A stretch of DNA of 64,000 bases from Straminergon stramineum (GCA_963920665.1 OY987271.1:498501-562500), one strand, 5' to 3'; numbered from the stretch's first letter, positions 1-12,700 are shown. Notes: a model not told the origin generated them from the letters alone. Numbers and translations: made by a program.

Positions 1-30
1 ATCAATGGGAATTGTCCATGTGTTTCAAAG
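1..30 (+). repeat. 3' end fragment of a LINE-like retroelement
   Basis: The window opens with atcaatgggaattgtcc followed by atgtgtttcaaag. This matches the terminal bases of the minus-strand element near 34360, where the same string precedes an A-rich tail. It is probably the 3' terminus of a non-LTR retrotransposon whose body lies outside the window. Confidence 0.45.
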
Positions 31-179
31 AAGAGAAAAGAATGATTACCTTGTCAAAGAAACAAATGAACATGTGATGTGAGCTTAGAATCATGTTACC
101 AATACCAAATGGCCAATGGTTCTTTGATGAACTACCATATTCACTTACTGACAATTTTCAGTAGATAACTACACCATTT

Positions 180-446
180 AAGGACTTAATCTAGGGTGCG
201 CTTCAAGGCACTGCGCCATTTTGGGTGCACCCACAGCACATAGGAGCTCCAAACTGTGGGCAAGAACCGGAGCCCTTGGGACCCCTTATCCAATTTGGGA
301 GACAATTAATTGGAGGCTGAAGTGGAGTGGACGGAGTAGGTGGCGTTGCCCTAATTTCTGCCACTGGGCTGGAACCCTAATCGAGGGAGTGTCTGTCCGT
401 CCGGCATCGTCGTAGGAGTGAGCGCCGTCGAAGGAAGGCGACCAAT
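180..446 (+). promoter_or_regulatory. Upstream region of the HisRS gene
   Basis: Base composition rises sharply from about position 190, marking the promoter and 5' leader of the HisRS gene. No TATA box or defined element could be assigned with confidence. Bases 31-180 are AT-rich and hold nothing recognisable. Confidence 0.35.
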
Positions 447-555
447 ATGGCGTGCGCCAGTGTTGCACGCCATGCTCTGGAGTCAGGCTTGGTGGTGGTC
501 GTGACCCGCAGGCGAAGAATTCCCAAACCTTTTTGCCTTCGTCGTCGCCTACTCC
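447..555 (+). CDS. HRS1: Predicted 5' exon encoding the HisRS transit peptide
   Basis: An open frame from ATG 447 encodes a leader starting [14 protein letters not shown] and followed by RRRR and LRRRLL clusters, typical of a mitochondrial or chloroplast presequence. A donor at 556 (gtcagt) leaves phase 1, and the acceptor at 887-888 (ttctgcag) opens phase 1 of the conserved exon, so the frame continues through [12 protein letters not shown] into the ATG 927 region. The 333-base intron is pyrimidine-rich, with repeated ttccc units near its start. Without this exon the protein would lack the targeting sequence expected for this type of HisRS. No transcript evidence is available here. Confidence 0.5.
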
Positions 556-3500
556 GTCAGTTCCCTTCCCTTCCCTTCCCTTCTCTTGCCTTGCCTTGTC
601 CCCCCTCTCCCCCTCGCTCCCCTGTTTCCCCTGTTTGCGTCCAACTTCTTCCATGCGGCTGGCTGTTTCATTAACACAGCAACTTTCAGTTCCCAAATTC
701 CAGCTCAGGGTCACCTGGTTGTCTGCAATCTGTCAAGTGCCGTGCCGAGCTGAGCCCAACTAGCTCGTTCGCTGGCTCGCTCGTGGCGATTCCATCGACG
801 ATGCAGACAGAGCTTTTCGACTCTCTGATGTGGTGGATGGATGGCTCCTTCCCTTAATTGATAAGTTACTCCGTGGGCTCTTCTGCAGAAGTTTGGACTC
901 CCCAATACCCTCTTGCGATCCGAGCTATGTCGGGAAGCCCGGCAGTTGCTGCGAAGGGAAAGGAAGGGAGCTTGAAAGGAAATATGGGGTCCAGCGCTCT
1001 CATCACCACGGATCCTCCGAGGGGGACCCGAGATTTTCCACCCGAGGACATGCGCATGCGGACATGGCTATTCGACAATTTCAGAGAGGTGCGACGTTTT
1101 CGCCGTTGACCAGTCCTGCTTGGCCTGTCATTTCTGGTGATTTGGTCCCTACCCTGGGGATCGTAGGGAGGGTTTACTGAAACGTCCCATTCCTTTTTTT
1201 CATGGTGGTGTAGGTATCCAGATTGTGTGCATTTGAAGAAGTTGACTTCCCAATGGTAGAATCGGAAGAACTTTACACTCGCAAAGCGGGCGAAGAAATT
1301 GTTGGGCAGGTACTAAGCTTCTCATCTGTAGAAAGCGTGTTGGGCCGACGGAAGAAATATTGCATCACTTCACACGATTTCTTAAAACGCCCCTCACTCT
1401 TGCGCTTAAGTTTATATTGCGCTCAGTCAGGTGATATAAAGTACATACAGGATAGAGTGATGGATTTTTAGTGATGACTTCTTTCACTTGATCAATGCAG
1501 CTCTATAATTTTGAAGACAAAGGCGGACGGAAGGTCGCGCTGAGACCCGAACTTACACCTTCTTTGGCCCGTCTTGTTTTGCAGAAAGGGTCAGTTTGCC
1601 TTGGTTTAATCTATATTCTCATCGACTTTCTTTCTCTGCATTTAATTATGTGAATCTCAAGGATTGATATAGCGTTGACGTATTCTAGTCTTCTTGCTTC
1701 GCAGGAGAGCTCAGTCATTCCCTTTGAAGTGGTTCGCTATAGGCCAGTGCTGGCGGTATGAGCGTATGACTAGAGGACGTCGTAGGGAGCACTATCAGTG
1801 GAACATGGACATCATTGGTGTTCCTGGGGTTGAGGCGAGCTTCGTGCATCCTATTAGTGTTCATTTTGGAAGCCTTGTTGATTCTTCCTAATAAATGGGA
1901 TGCTCTGATTTTGTGTAGACTTGGACAGAGACGATAAGCATATGTGTTGGATCTTTGGAGTACCTTGATGCACAATGCTCTGAAGCGTGAAAATCTTAAC
2001 TCGAGATTTGAGAATAATCTTGCTGTTTACAGGCTGAGGCTGAGCTCTTATCGGCTGTCGTGATGTTTTTCACAAGGCTTGGCATTACATCTAATGACGT
2101 TGGTATTAAAGTTTCAAACCGAAAGGTCTGTGATCTTCTACGCTCCAGCCATGCGGTCTCATAAACTGTGTAGGTCTTATTGGTCAGAGCTCTGCTGCAA
2201 TTTTGATAAATAGTTTGGGGAATATTCTTTCAGACAATCTTGTTGTCAATCTTTTGTGTTGTCGATTTGGGCACCTGAATGTCTTTCAAAGGTGGTTAGC
2301 TCAAATCGTTGCAGATATGTAAGGTTCAACAATCCAGGAAACCATGATGATATGTCAGACCTCTTGAAAATCACAGCACTGTCACGTCATGGTTGTCTAT
2401 GAGGGTGAAGTTTTCCTTCTTTCTTGTGTAGGGTTTCGGCTGAGGTGTGAACTTCCTAATATCACGTTCTTGGTACAATCCAGGTGCTGCAAGCAGTTCT
2501 GGAGAAGTACGACATCCAGCCTGATTCCTTTGCAGCTGTCTGCGTGATCGTTGATAAGGTATAGCATATATTCTTTTCAAATGCGAGTTATTGCCACATT
2601 TCCTTGCACGTTAGTTTGAACTGTCAGCGGGAAGGTACGACTATATACAATGTCGATCTTTACTCTCCAGATTTTCTGATTCTTGGTTGGCTTCCGTCCT
2701 CCTCAATGATGCTGCCTGCATATAAGGTAGAATAATGCCGTCAGTCACCTAATTAATTCCCACATATACTGATTCCGACATCTCCTGGATTAGCTTCAGT
2801 CATCCATCCATTACCATAATCTTAGCAACCCTTTAGCATCATGACAATGCACATGGGAAGGGAACATGGAGAGAACATGTCAGCGTGTGGTTTAGCATGG
2901 GTCTACCCATGCTTTACCAATTCAATTCCAACAAACTTTGAAAAATCACTGAAAATTCCTTTCTTGTTTGAATGGCTTCTTTCTACTTTCAAATGGCTTC
3001 TCTCCAACTTTTTAATCCCTGGAAAATATGTGAGTTGACAAATAGCTTCTCCATGCTACCTAGATAGCAAATCTGGGTGGTAATAGGCTGATCTACCTCA
3101 TGCTCCACACAGAGAATTGGATGCGGATTTACAAGACAGAGTTTATAAGATGCAGACTGCACATCACACATTTTAGAGGGAATTTTCAGTTCCTTCAAGA
3201 GAAAATTATATACGCTCACTATGTTCTACCAATCTTTGTTTCAGTTGGATAAACTACCGAGAGAGGAAATCGTGAGTGAGCTGGATAAAGCTGGCGTTCC
3301 TAGTGAAGCCATTGAAGGAATCTTGGAAGCACTTACGCTTCAATCTTTTGATGATCTTGAAGGTAACGCTTGTAATGTGATTTCAATGTGAATGCTGGTG
3401 TAGGATCTACTTGTCTGAAGGTCAGCTGTCAAATCTGCACGGTTGTTAAACCTCATGTGATTGACTAAGCAACTTTCATGATTTTGTTCTATGTAATGAT

Positions 3501-4836
3501 TTACTGCACCTACAATGTCTTTATTTTTTGGATGGATATGTAATTCTGTATATATGATTTTGGAATACTTTTATTGACTTCTGATCTGGTGGTTGCAGCT
3601 TTAATTGGGGCAGATAGTGGTGCAGTCGCAGAATTAAAACAACTTTTTGCCTTAGCAGAGGGTTATGGTATCCAGGATTGGCTACGCTTTGATGCTTCAG
3701 TGGTGAGAGGCCTAGCGTACTACACTGGGACTGTGTTTGAGGTGAGGTTTTTCCGACCCGAGCTTTTCTATGAGTGAAACTTTTCTTGACTTTGCAACAG
3801 TGAATGGAAAGTTTCGAAGGTCTTATGGAGGGTTCTGTGATACCAATTTTCTGTGTGAGCTCATCCCCAGTACGGTCTCGTGCTACTGTTTAATTTGGGG
3901 AATGTGTTCTAATGTTGGTCCGTTTTAGGGTTTTGATAAGGACAGGAAATTGCGAGCTATCTGTGGAGGTGGTCGTTATGATAGGCTTCTCTCCACCTAC
4001 GGGGGCGCTGACACACCTGCTTGCGGATTTGGTTTTGGAGATGCTGTCATTGTTGAGGTTCGTAAGCACTCCCGGATTCTAATGTTCAGACTTATGGCTT
4101 GCACCTTGCACCTTGCACCTCAGTGGTGGGTCTACGTGGTCATGCTAGTTTCACTCATCCTGGAACTTGATTAAGGATGCCGGTTCACGTACAAGGAATG
4201 TACTGATACTAGCTTGTTGCTGCAGCTGCTGAAAGAAAAGAAGTTGCTTCCTGTGTTTCCTCACATAGTCGATGATGTTGTGATGGCGTTGGAGGATTCA
4301 CTCAAGGTGCCTGCAGCAGGAGTTGCTGCTCGTTTGCGCCATGCTGGTCGGGTTGTTGAACTCGTCATTGACAAAGGCAAGAAAATGAAGTGGTAAGCGT
4401 TTTGTAGGTGGTCCTTTTATTGTCTTTCTTTGAGATAAAATCTTAGACTATCTCAATTTGACGTGATTGCTCAAAGAGCAGCATGGGCGGAAATATGCTC
4501 TCATTGGACGCTATCCCTTCATCATGGTACATAGTAAGCAGACAAATTACACAGTAACGTGGCAATCTATATCTTCTCCTAGATTCGTGCAGAACCTCAA
4601 GTGCATGATCTGCTGATGATCTAACTAGGTTCGTGTAGTGCTGTGAATGCCGACGAATGCATTCTCATGTCAGTGGTGCTTCATACAGGGTATTCAAACA
4701 ATGCGACACGCTGAAGGCTAAGCGTTTGATACTTCTAGGTACAACCGAATGGGAGCAAGGGAAAGTAAGCGTGAAGGTTTTGGGTGCGCGGGAACAGACA
4801 CTCAAGACAGTGGATGAGCTCATAGCAGTGTCATAG
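447..4836 (+). CDS. HRS1: Histidyl-tRNA synthetase, organellar type (12 predicted exons)
   Basis: This class II aminoacyl-tRNA synthetase charges tRNA-His, in plants in chloroplasts and mitochondria. Exons: 447-555 (predicted), 889-1088, 1214-1309, 1501-1589, 1705-1834, 2033-2125, 2484-2558, 3245-3362, 3599-3741, 3929-4057, 4226-4392, 4689-4836 (stop TAG 4834). Phases agree at every junction. Counting from ATG 927 the protein is 449 residues. It shows [10 protein letters not shown] near the N terminus, motif 2 WRYER at 132-136, the HisRS signature LAYYTG at 293-298, GGGRYDRL at 315-322, motif 3 GFGFGDAV at 335-342, and then an anticodon-binding domain (346-449). The match to the plant bacterial-type enzyme is close throughout. 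Adding exon 447-555 gives 498 residues with an Arg-rich, almost acid-free leader suited to organelle import; ATG 447 has A at -3 and G at +4. The intron after 1834 would use a GC donor. Identity is secure; the 5' exon is an inference. Confidence 0.94.
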
Positions 4837-6357
4837 CAGTGTCATAGCCTGCCTTGACGGAAGTAGTGATAGTTCTGTGACCATGAAACGGCCAACACAC
4901 ATTCTTTGAGAGGCTGGCTTCTCAATGAAGGCCTCTTGTGTATGAGAAGTATCTCAGCAGTAGACAATGTCTGCCATACGAAGTTAAAATTCTCAATTCC
5001 ATAAATCATAAGGGCATTCTTGTGATAATTTTCAAAAAACGTCAGTTCTGGCCGGGTATTCTCGTTTTTCTGATAGTGGATTTAGCCGGATCAGCGTAAT
5101 AGGTGATTGGACACTTCATTGCATTGGAGAACCGCCCACTTCGGCGGTGCTCATCAGCTTCACCTCAGTCGGATAGTGGCATCGGATAGTGGCATACCGT
5201 GCAGGTATTACTAAATGTACATTCTTCGGTTCCCGAAATTTTTAGGAAGAAACTTCAGTTACTTGTACTCCGCGGCCCCCAAAGTTCAGTGTCAGAGTAC
5301 TGAAGTTGCTACTCATATATCAAATCACTGACTCCCTTATAGATCATTGGTACAAGATACAATCTCACGAATTGTTTCATTACTGTACCACCACGTGATC
5401 AATGTTAGCTCATTTGAAGCTTGGTGCGTGCGAGAAGTTTATTGTTGGTTGTACTGTGCAGTGCCGCAGTGCAGGTGCAGATGTAGCATTACAGTTCATG
5501 TAGAATTGTTTCAGACGGACGCTTCACCAGCACGACCCAGCTGTAAGTAACAGGAAGTGGACACGGAGTCCCAAGTGGAACAAATTTCTAAACTGTAGGA
5601 CTAATATGATAACTTATCCTAATAAGTTCTACAGGTGAATGATGTGAGTCCCGTAGCTCCGAGCTCTTCATGCGTGCCATGTGATGCCAATTCAGGAGAA
5701 GGGGCATGAAAAAGGCTTCGTGTGCTGGAAAACAGAAGGGGACATGTGGCGGCCTGGAACAGCTGCCCTTCCAGAAATTGGCCAGGCATCCTGTGAGTGC
5801 ACCAGAAAGAAAGAAATAGGCCAAGACTTCAATCCACCACAGCCGTTAACTTATATTAGGTCCGACCCCACAGCCACCTTCACTTTTCCAGCTGCGTTGG
5901 GCCCGTTGGCCGTTATGGTTTTAGTTGCACTTAACCCAGAAAGGACGCCGCGGACGTTTATCAGGATGATCACCCATTTCCGATCACTTAAGTAATTAAG
6001 CCTATCTGCGGCATGGAAAAGTTCAGGAAAAAATTTCCCTGTGTAGAGAAATAGATTTCAGAAGGATTTCATAATTTTCTAAATTTTTCTCCTTGAAAAC
6101 AAAATTATCATGAATTTTTTCTGTGAAGATTCTATTTGTCCCATTCTCGTTATGTAGGCAAACCTATTTCCAACCATAGGATGGTTCCAAAATCGATCTA
6201 AGGTTTCCTATGTAGACAATGTGATCATATAAGCTTCCAATGTACACCTCCTGGACATTTTTGTTGTCCCTAGGGTCTTGTGATGCATGAGCTGTCACCT
6301 ACAATTCACCTGATCGGAAATAGAGCTACCTATACTGCAAAAATGGGAGACTGATTG
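4837..6357. other. 3' flank of the HisRS gene, no gene seen
   Basis: The first part must hold the HisRS 3' UTR and polyadenylation site; no canonical AATAAA signal was pinned down. Short open frames here (for example 5681-5995) have no recognisable domains. From about 6000 the sequence becomes AT-rich intergenic DNA. Confidence 0.4.
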
Positions 6358-6364
6358 GAAATGG

Positions 6365-6573
6365 GTGATCTCCTTTAGTGTCCAATGAATGACAAGGCAT
6401 TCTCCTGTGTAGGACAGAAATTTGACTATTCATCCTTGAAATTAGTGGTGGGAACTCGGAAGTGGAGAGTCTTTTACAGTAACTTACTTTGACTTTTGTT
6501 TTTTTTAATACCAATTACTCCCACGGTTTCAGAAATGATGATTTCCACATGGATCCCCCACATCCTTCCAGGG
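6365..6573 (-). repeat. Family C TTAA element, degraded copy
   Basis: Read on the minus strand, it begins CCCTGGAAGGATG next to TTAA (6574-6577). It contains the family C landmarks: a 'ggaaatcat' block, 'gaggatgaatag' analogue, 'cctacaca' and 'gtcattcattgg'. The far end has lost its clean border. Length fits the roughly 223-base family. Confidence 0.6.
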
Positions 6574-6688
6574 TTAAACTGAAAAGCCTTAATGAGTGCG
6601 GATTGCCTGCCACTGACGCAGACTGACTTCACATCTGAAGGGCGCCCTTGCTCTTCCCAGGCCGGGGTGGATTGACCCCTCGCTGGTC

Positions 6689-6852
6689 CCCAAGGGAAAA
6701 CCCTGAAATTTTTTTATTTGTCACGCATGATAAAATTTGCAAATTTTGAATTCATATTTGCAATCAGAGTCCCCAAATGAGGAAAGTGAGCTAGAGAAGA
6801 TAAATCGATGAAGCATAAAATAGGGGGTCTTTTTATTTATATGCACCCTTGG
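6689..6852 (+). repeat. Family E short repeat, copy 1
   Basis: Starts CCCAAGGGAAAACCCTGAAA and ends TGCACCCTTGG, so the two ends are short imperfect inverted repeats of CCAAGGG. The core carries 'gcaaattttgaattcatatt', 'gccccaaat'-like and 'aaatagggggtctttt' blocks shared with all family E copies. It lies head to tail with the next copy. Confidence 0.7.
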
Positions 6853-6928
6853 CTTGACTAAGGGGGGAAAGCAAGGGGGGAAAGCAAGGGGGTCAATCCA
6901 CCTCAGCCATTTTGCCCCTGTATTTTAT

Positions 6929-7091
6929 CCTTGGGGAAAATGCAGGAACCTCTTATTTTCTGCACAATTTTCTTTTTTTGCAAATTTGGAGTTCATATTT
7001 GCAATCAGAGGCCCCAAATTAGCTATGAGGGCCCTAACAATAAAATTATTACAACACTAAATAGGGGGCTTTTTTTTACATTCACCCTTGG
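6929..7091 (+). repeat. Family E short repeat, copy 2
   Basis: Has the same layout as copy 1: 'ccttggggaaaatgcagg' at the start, 'gaggccccaaattagct' in the middle and 'cacccttgg' at the end. It is followed by 'aagaggctcgtcgtacaact', a segment that also flanks family E copies near 29260 and 47690. Confidence 0.7.
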
Positions 7092-7436
7092 TTGAACCTC
7101 TACAAGAGGCTCGTCGTACAACTAAGATGGAAGGCTCATAAAGCTTCCATCTAAAGGAAAACAACCCTCAATGAAGAAATCTATAATTGGAAATATTTAT
7201 TTCATTTTTTTGGTAGGAAGAAAAATGAAGAACACATCAATGACAATTTTTATCAAAAATTTGTGATTGTGCATGAATTAGAAACAATTATTCAAAGTGG
7301 AAGGGGTGTAGGTCGTTACTTATGCTCATAGGCTCCACCAATAATCAATGAAAACATGGCTTTCAATAGGACAAAGGGAGTCCAGAAAGTGATAATATGA
7401 TGCTTAGGTTGTTCTTGTGAGTCTTTAATGTGTCCA

Positions 7437-8614
7437 CATCACAAAGTTTACAACCTACAGTTTGTCAACAATTATTATGTGGTTATCGTTGTTTCATGGG
7501 TTCACACATTAACCCCTAAAGGACCAAATGGCATTTTTTGGCAACATAGCAATTTGGGGCAGCTCACTACAAGTGGAATTTTTAGTTTCTTTCTTTGAAA
7601 TTTTCACACAACATGTGCCCGAGGAGTAGCTTTAAGGCCCAACAATTTCCATAACTCTTGAATACATGGTTAAAAACTTATTGCATGATATGTAGTTTTT
7701 ATTACTCGGCGGGCAGCCTGGGCAATAAGAAAAACTTCTTCAAAAATCACTTTTTTTAAAAAGAAAAATTTGAAATTGATTTTCTAGATTTATATGTACG
7801 TGGAAAGCTTTGAATCATCCCATTTTGATTTAAGAGATGAAAGTTATGTGGAGTTTTAGTTGTGGGTAGTTTATGGATAGTTATGGAATCTCCACTCTAA
7901 AATAAACTTTGAAGACCTTTATTTAACTCAATTTTCAATATTTTTGGAAGAAAATAAAAACTTTTGGTGTATACTGTTTATTAAAACATTACAACCAATT
8001 AGGATTGGCATTTTTCAATTTCATAAATAAATTGTTAACAATTTAGTATTTTGAATCATTCTCTACTTCATACTACTTACTAATTTTTTTCTTTATGTTG
8101 TAAAATTCCAAATGATGTAAAATTTTTCAAGAATCTAGCCAACTTACCTTGAAGAATGAATCCAAAGAGTTACAACCATTTTGGACATTTTTTCGTAATG
8201 ATTTGACCTTGTGAAGTGCAGCTGCCCGGATTTCCGCAGGGCAAAAAAAGGGATTTTTGTCACTTCAAACACTAATATCTTGCAATCTACAAGGTGAAAA
8301 TTTCTGAAATTTTTTCCGCATGTTCTCAAACCAGTGTAATACAAGATCCTACGGTAAAATGTGTCCAAAAATGTTTATTTTTCCAAAATTTGGTACTTGT
8401 ACTAGAAATAGCAATTTGGGAGCATTTTTGGTGAAAACATAGTCAAAAACCTTTAGGGGTTTATATACAATTTAGCACATCATTACAATGCATTATTTTA
8501 CAATTTATTACACCGTTACGATGCACTAAATTGTATATTAACGTGTGAACCCATGAAACAACAATAACCATATAATAACTGTTGACAAACCGTAGGTTGT
8601 AAACTTTGTGATGC
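7437..8614. mobile_element. Foldback element split by a family A insertion
   Basis: Bases 7437-7512 (catcacaaagtttacaac onward to gggttcacacattaa) are the near-perfect reverse complement of 8539-8614. The inner parts of the hairpin, 8464-8490 and about 8515-8538, also pair with each other. Without bases 7513-8463 the element is a roughly 227-base hairpin. The interruption is a family A element that entered at a TTAA, whose empty counterpart is visible at 8539-8542 on the other arm. Confidence 0.85.
7513..8459 (+). mobile_element. Family A TTAA element, copy A1
   Basis: A 947-base element with ends CCCCTAAAGG and CCTTTAGGGG, flanked by TTAA (7509-7512) and TTTA (8460-8463). Copies at 21796, 30283, 35401, 37230 and 41831 share its body, including 'cagctcactac', 'gcccgaggagtagctt', 'gggcagcctgggca' and 'acaagatcctatgg'-like blocks. 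No transposase is encoded. It sits inside a foldback element. Confidence 0.88.
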
Positions 8615-9496
8615 ACTTGATGTAAAAAATGACACCATGGGCATGTCTACACTCCCCACTAAAAAGGTTTATGAGGCATTATTTCATAATTCAATCCCCA
8701 CTATTAATAAGATTTTATTGCACCCCATTAACTATACTTCAAATTTAGTTCAAAGTATTTTAATTAAGAACTCACTTCTGAGTGAAGAGTACACATCTAG
8801 TCACCCCTAAACCTAATGAGAACTCTAAAATTATGCACATAGAACCATAGTTTATCACCACACAAAGTTTCTTCTATATAAACTCCCCTTTGTTCTATTT
8901 CTGGAACTTTTATAAGGGAAGTTTCTAATGCCCGAACTATTTTTGAGCCATCTCATATATAAGCTCATCCCACAATGACCATCTTCACGAAAGGGAAGCT
9001 TCACTTGGCTTACTGTAACTGTAACTAAAGTAGACAAAAGCTAACCTACTACTTCTCTTCACCTTCCATTAGTCTACCTTGTATTGTTGCCACAATCAAA
9101 ATAAAAGTAAAAGCATTTTTCTAATTTTTTTATTCATAAAACCTTCAAAATTCAATAACTTTCACAATGTTGGTCCAAATGCTACGAAACAAAGCCCATG
9201 CACCCTTCCTGGCTGAGGGCTTCTCAACGATATGAAGATTGTGGCCGTGGGGCTCATAGTTTGGGAGATCTCAACATACCAAAAAAAAAAACCAAAAAAA
9301 AATAACTTAAGGTATGGACTATTGTCCCCAAAGTGGCTCTTGAAGTGGTCCAATACGACCTTCCATTGGTTGTTTGGAATGGCTCCTACCTTACAAATGC
9401 ACCTCAAGAAGTTGTAAGTAACAAGCCTTTAGGGAATGTGATTTGGGGACTTTCTCAATGCCCTTCAATTAAATACTTTGAGGTTTGTTTAACATT
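8615..9496. other. Intergenic DNA, nothing recognised
   Basis: AT-rich sequence with an interrupted poly-A run near 9281-9301. No gene, RNA or bordered repeat could be supported. Confidence 0.4.
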
Positions 9497-9705
9497 AAAT
9501 TTCAAGTTGATGACCATGGAAATCATCCCTTTTAGTGTTGATGGACATCATCTACTTTAGAAGGAAAAAAAATACTCATTGGAGGTCAAATTATAGTGCA
9601 AGATCTCCCCTTTTGTGCACAAAATTCCATGGATCAACAATTGCACTTCTGTCCTATATAGAAAGATTCTTTGTCATTCATCAACAAGAAAAACGGTTGC
9701 AATGT
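9497..9705 (+). repeat. Family C element, degraded copy
   Basis: Shares with family C the blocks 'gaccatggaaatcatccctt', 'gacatcatctacttta', 'cacaaaattccatgga', 'caattgcacttctgtcct' and 'aagattctttgtcattcat'. The TTAA-CCC and GGG-TTAA borders are no longer recognisable. Confidence 0.6.
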
Positions 9706-12700
9706 CGTTTATAGGCTAACTCTAAAATGTTTGCAGAGTCCAAATGTGGCTTTAGGATGACAAAAAAAGGTTGGTTCACTTGGTTGGAGGATGTAAAACA
9801 ACATATTTTCATCCAATTTTTTATGGTTAGTTTAGAAGATTCTTCTTGTCATGACACACACAAGAAGGACCTTATGTGGTGTCCAAGAATCCAACAAAGG
9901 AAATGAAGCTTGATGAGTCTAGTTTCCCCTCCACTTTCAAATTAATTTTTTAATTCTTGAAATAGAATATTTTAATGCATATTGAACATTGGACGTATTA
10001 TCATGGTCTAATGATTTATATTTGTAATTTGATATGAAAATTTTGTTTACACTATAATATGCACCTGTGGAGAAAATTTCAGATTTTTCGAGCTAATTTT
10101 GAAATGGATATGAAATTTCTTCACTTATTCTACAAAAAGTCATGGTAATTTGAAATCATCACCAATAAACCTGAAAACTTTATGACTTATAGAAGACATT
10201 TGATTTCATCTTTGAAAAATAAAATGAAAAAATTGTCACTCAAACTTACTTTAAAAATATAGAAAACAATGGAAAAATACTTAAGAGGGATTTATACATG
10301 GTTATAGGCTCCTTTCTTCCAAGGTTAAGTCTTGACTTTGGAAATTTATAGAAAATACAAAAAATTTCCAATTTAAAAAAAAATATTAATGATTTTGTAT
10401 GGTCTAAAGGGCAAAAAGAACACCTCATTGTAAATTTGACTCTATTTGTATACACCAATTGAAATGAACTGTAAGAGATATTTATCCCCTCAAAAACACC
10501 AACCCATTTCAAAAAATGGACTAGCACGGGGTGAACAAAATATTTAAATTAAAAAAATCCAACAATGTAGTGAGATCAAGTAGGCTACAACTATGTCTAT
10601 GAATACATGGTCTATTTGTACAAATATAGATATGTATACATTTATTAACAAGGATACAAAATTAGCCCATATTTTAGATAGCCTCTAAAGTCTCAATGCA
10701 ATTTTTTTGGTCAAAATGTACATGAGATTGTCATTTCTATTGCATTGAGCCAAAAAAAAGCAAAAATAAAAATTTTGAATATTAAATCATAGGATCTTAC
10801 ACTCAACTCTATAAAAACATGTGATAAATTTTTTTGTGACCACATAGATTGGATGATATTAGCATTTGAAGTGAATTTTTTTTTGGGGGGGGGTCAATTG
10901 CCACACAAAATTATCAAACTTTGAATGTGCTTGACTTTTGTTCTCACACTCTAGATTTTGATTTAAAATAAAATTATACTTAGATTTGAATCGAGGGTCT
11001 CGATAATAAAATTTAACAATAAAAACTTTATTTTGATTATTTAACCCCCAATTGAAAGTCCCATGTGCAACTTGCTTCTTCTTAAATTGTAAAAATTGAG
11101 TTCATAAATAAATCCTACAAGCTATTTTTTAATTTCGCATTAGTGAGAATTGAGTCTAGTAATAAAGCCAACATTGAATTTTTTTTTTCCACAAAAGTGC
11201 TCTAAATCCATGAAAAATAAAATTTTCTATAAATTTCTTGTCACTTATCCAAATGGATTATGTAAAAGATTTCCATGTAGAAACAAATTCAATTAAAAAA
11301 TAATAAAATTTTATTTCTAATTTTTCTAATTCTTTTTGTTTTCTAATTTCAATTATTTTTAGATAGGGTTGTAGAAATTTTGTTCTTGGGCACATATGGA
11401 AAGAAAAAATATATTAATAGAAAGATAATTTATTTTTCTATCTTAAGAAAAAATTTCAAAAAATCACAACAAAAATTGGAGTTACATAAGTCTATTTGAA
11501 TTCCCATTCGTCTTATGAGGGGGCTTTGGGGGACTTTAGAAGTTAACAACCTAAGTTGATACTGATATATTAATTCTTGAATGTTGAAAAAAAAATTCAA
11601 AATTTGATTAGGGTACATGACTTCAATATTAATTAAAGCTTTGACACACTAAGTAACTATTCTCTCAAAAACACAAACCAAAGAGTACCTTCACTTTCTA
11701 GTCAATCTTCATCCTTCATGAGGTGTAGTCCTAGGGTTGGCCCTGGTAGATATACATAAGGTAGGGACACCTAAAAGCATCACTTTTTTTCATATCATAT
11801 TTACTATTTTTAGACTTAATAATTTTTTATATTTTCTTGATGGAAGAGAACTTCAATGCGCCAAAAAAATTTCATTTTGATACTCCATGCAAAAGTTATA
11901 AAGTATCAAAGTAATTTTGGTAGATATTCTAAAATCTTTTTTTCAATGGAGGTAGATACTATTGATTAATTGGATGTTTATCTAATGAAGATGGTGCTTT
12001 TGGATTAGTAGTACATTTGGATATCCCTACTTTCATAGTTATTTAGGTATTTTTCATTCAAAAACTATTCTTCTCATTTCAAAATATGTGCAAACCGATT
12101 ATTGACTAATGTCTAATTTAGAGTTCTACTTTTGGATACAATTTAGTTTTGTTCCATTCTAATGTAGTTTTTATTGCATTGAGTGTGCAATTAGGAGTCA
12201 AAGTTTTGAAATTGGAAATGAAAGGTTTGGAATTGGATTATGAAGTCACCATTTAATGAATTCAATGAACTCACAATGCAGCTTCTACACATGATAAAAT
12301 TGTTCATTGCACAATAGGGTGCTTTTGGATTACCGTTTGAACCATGCAAGGAAGTAGGAGAGACACATTAGAATTTGAAAGGATAAAAGTAGTCCTTTCC
12401 TTGGTCTACAATGAAAAGCTATATGTTTTTGCTTTGAATGCCTATAATATGTGGGTTTTTTCCAAAAATGAGTAAACCAATGTATATGTGAAATTAATCC
12501 AAGTTTATCGCTTTTATAAAAACATTGTGAATTTGATAATTGTATCTATGCATAGTGACCAAACAATCTAGAATGGACTTCTTATCTTGACCTTTTGAGA
12601 CCCAAATGGCTAGAAAGTGTTTTTTCATAGAAAGATATACAGAAATAACTCATAATTTGAAGAGAATTGGAAGTGAGTTAAGAAATGGAGGTTACTTATT

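Noticed and set aside
5681..5995. 104-codon open frame downstream of HisRS
   Set aside because: No domain, low-complexity composition and no splice context; likely chance.
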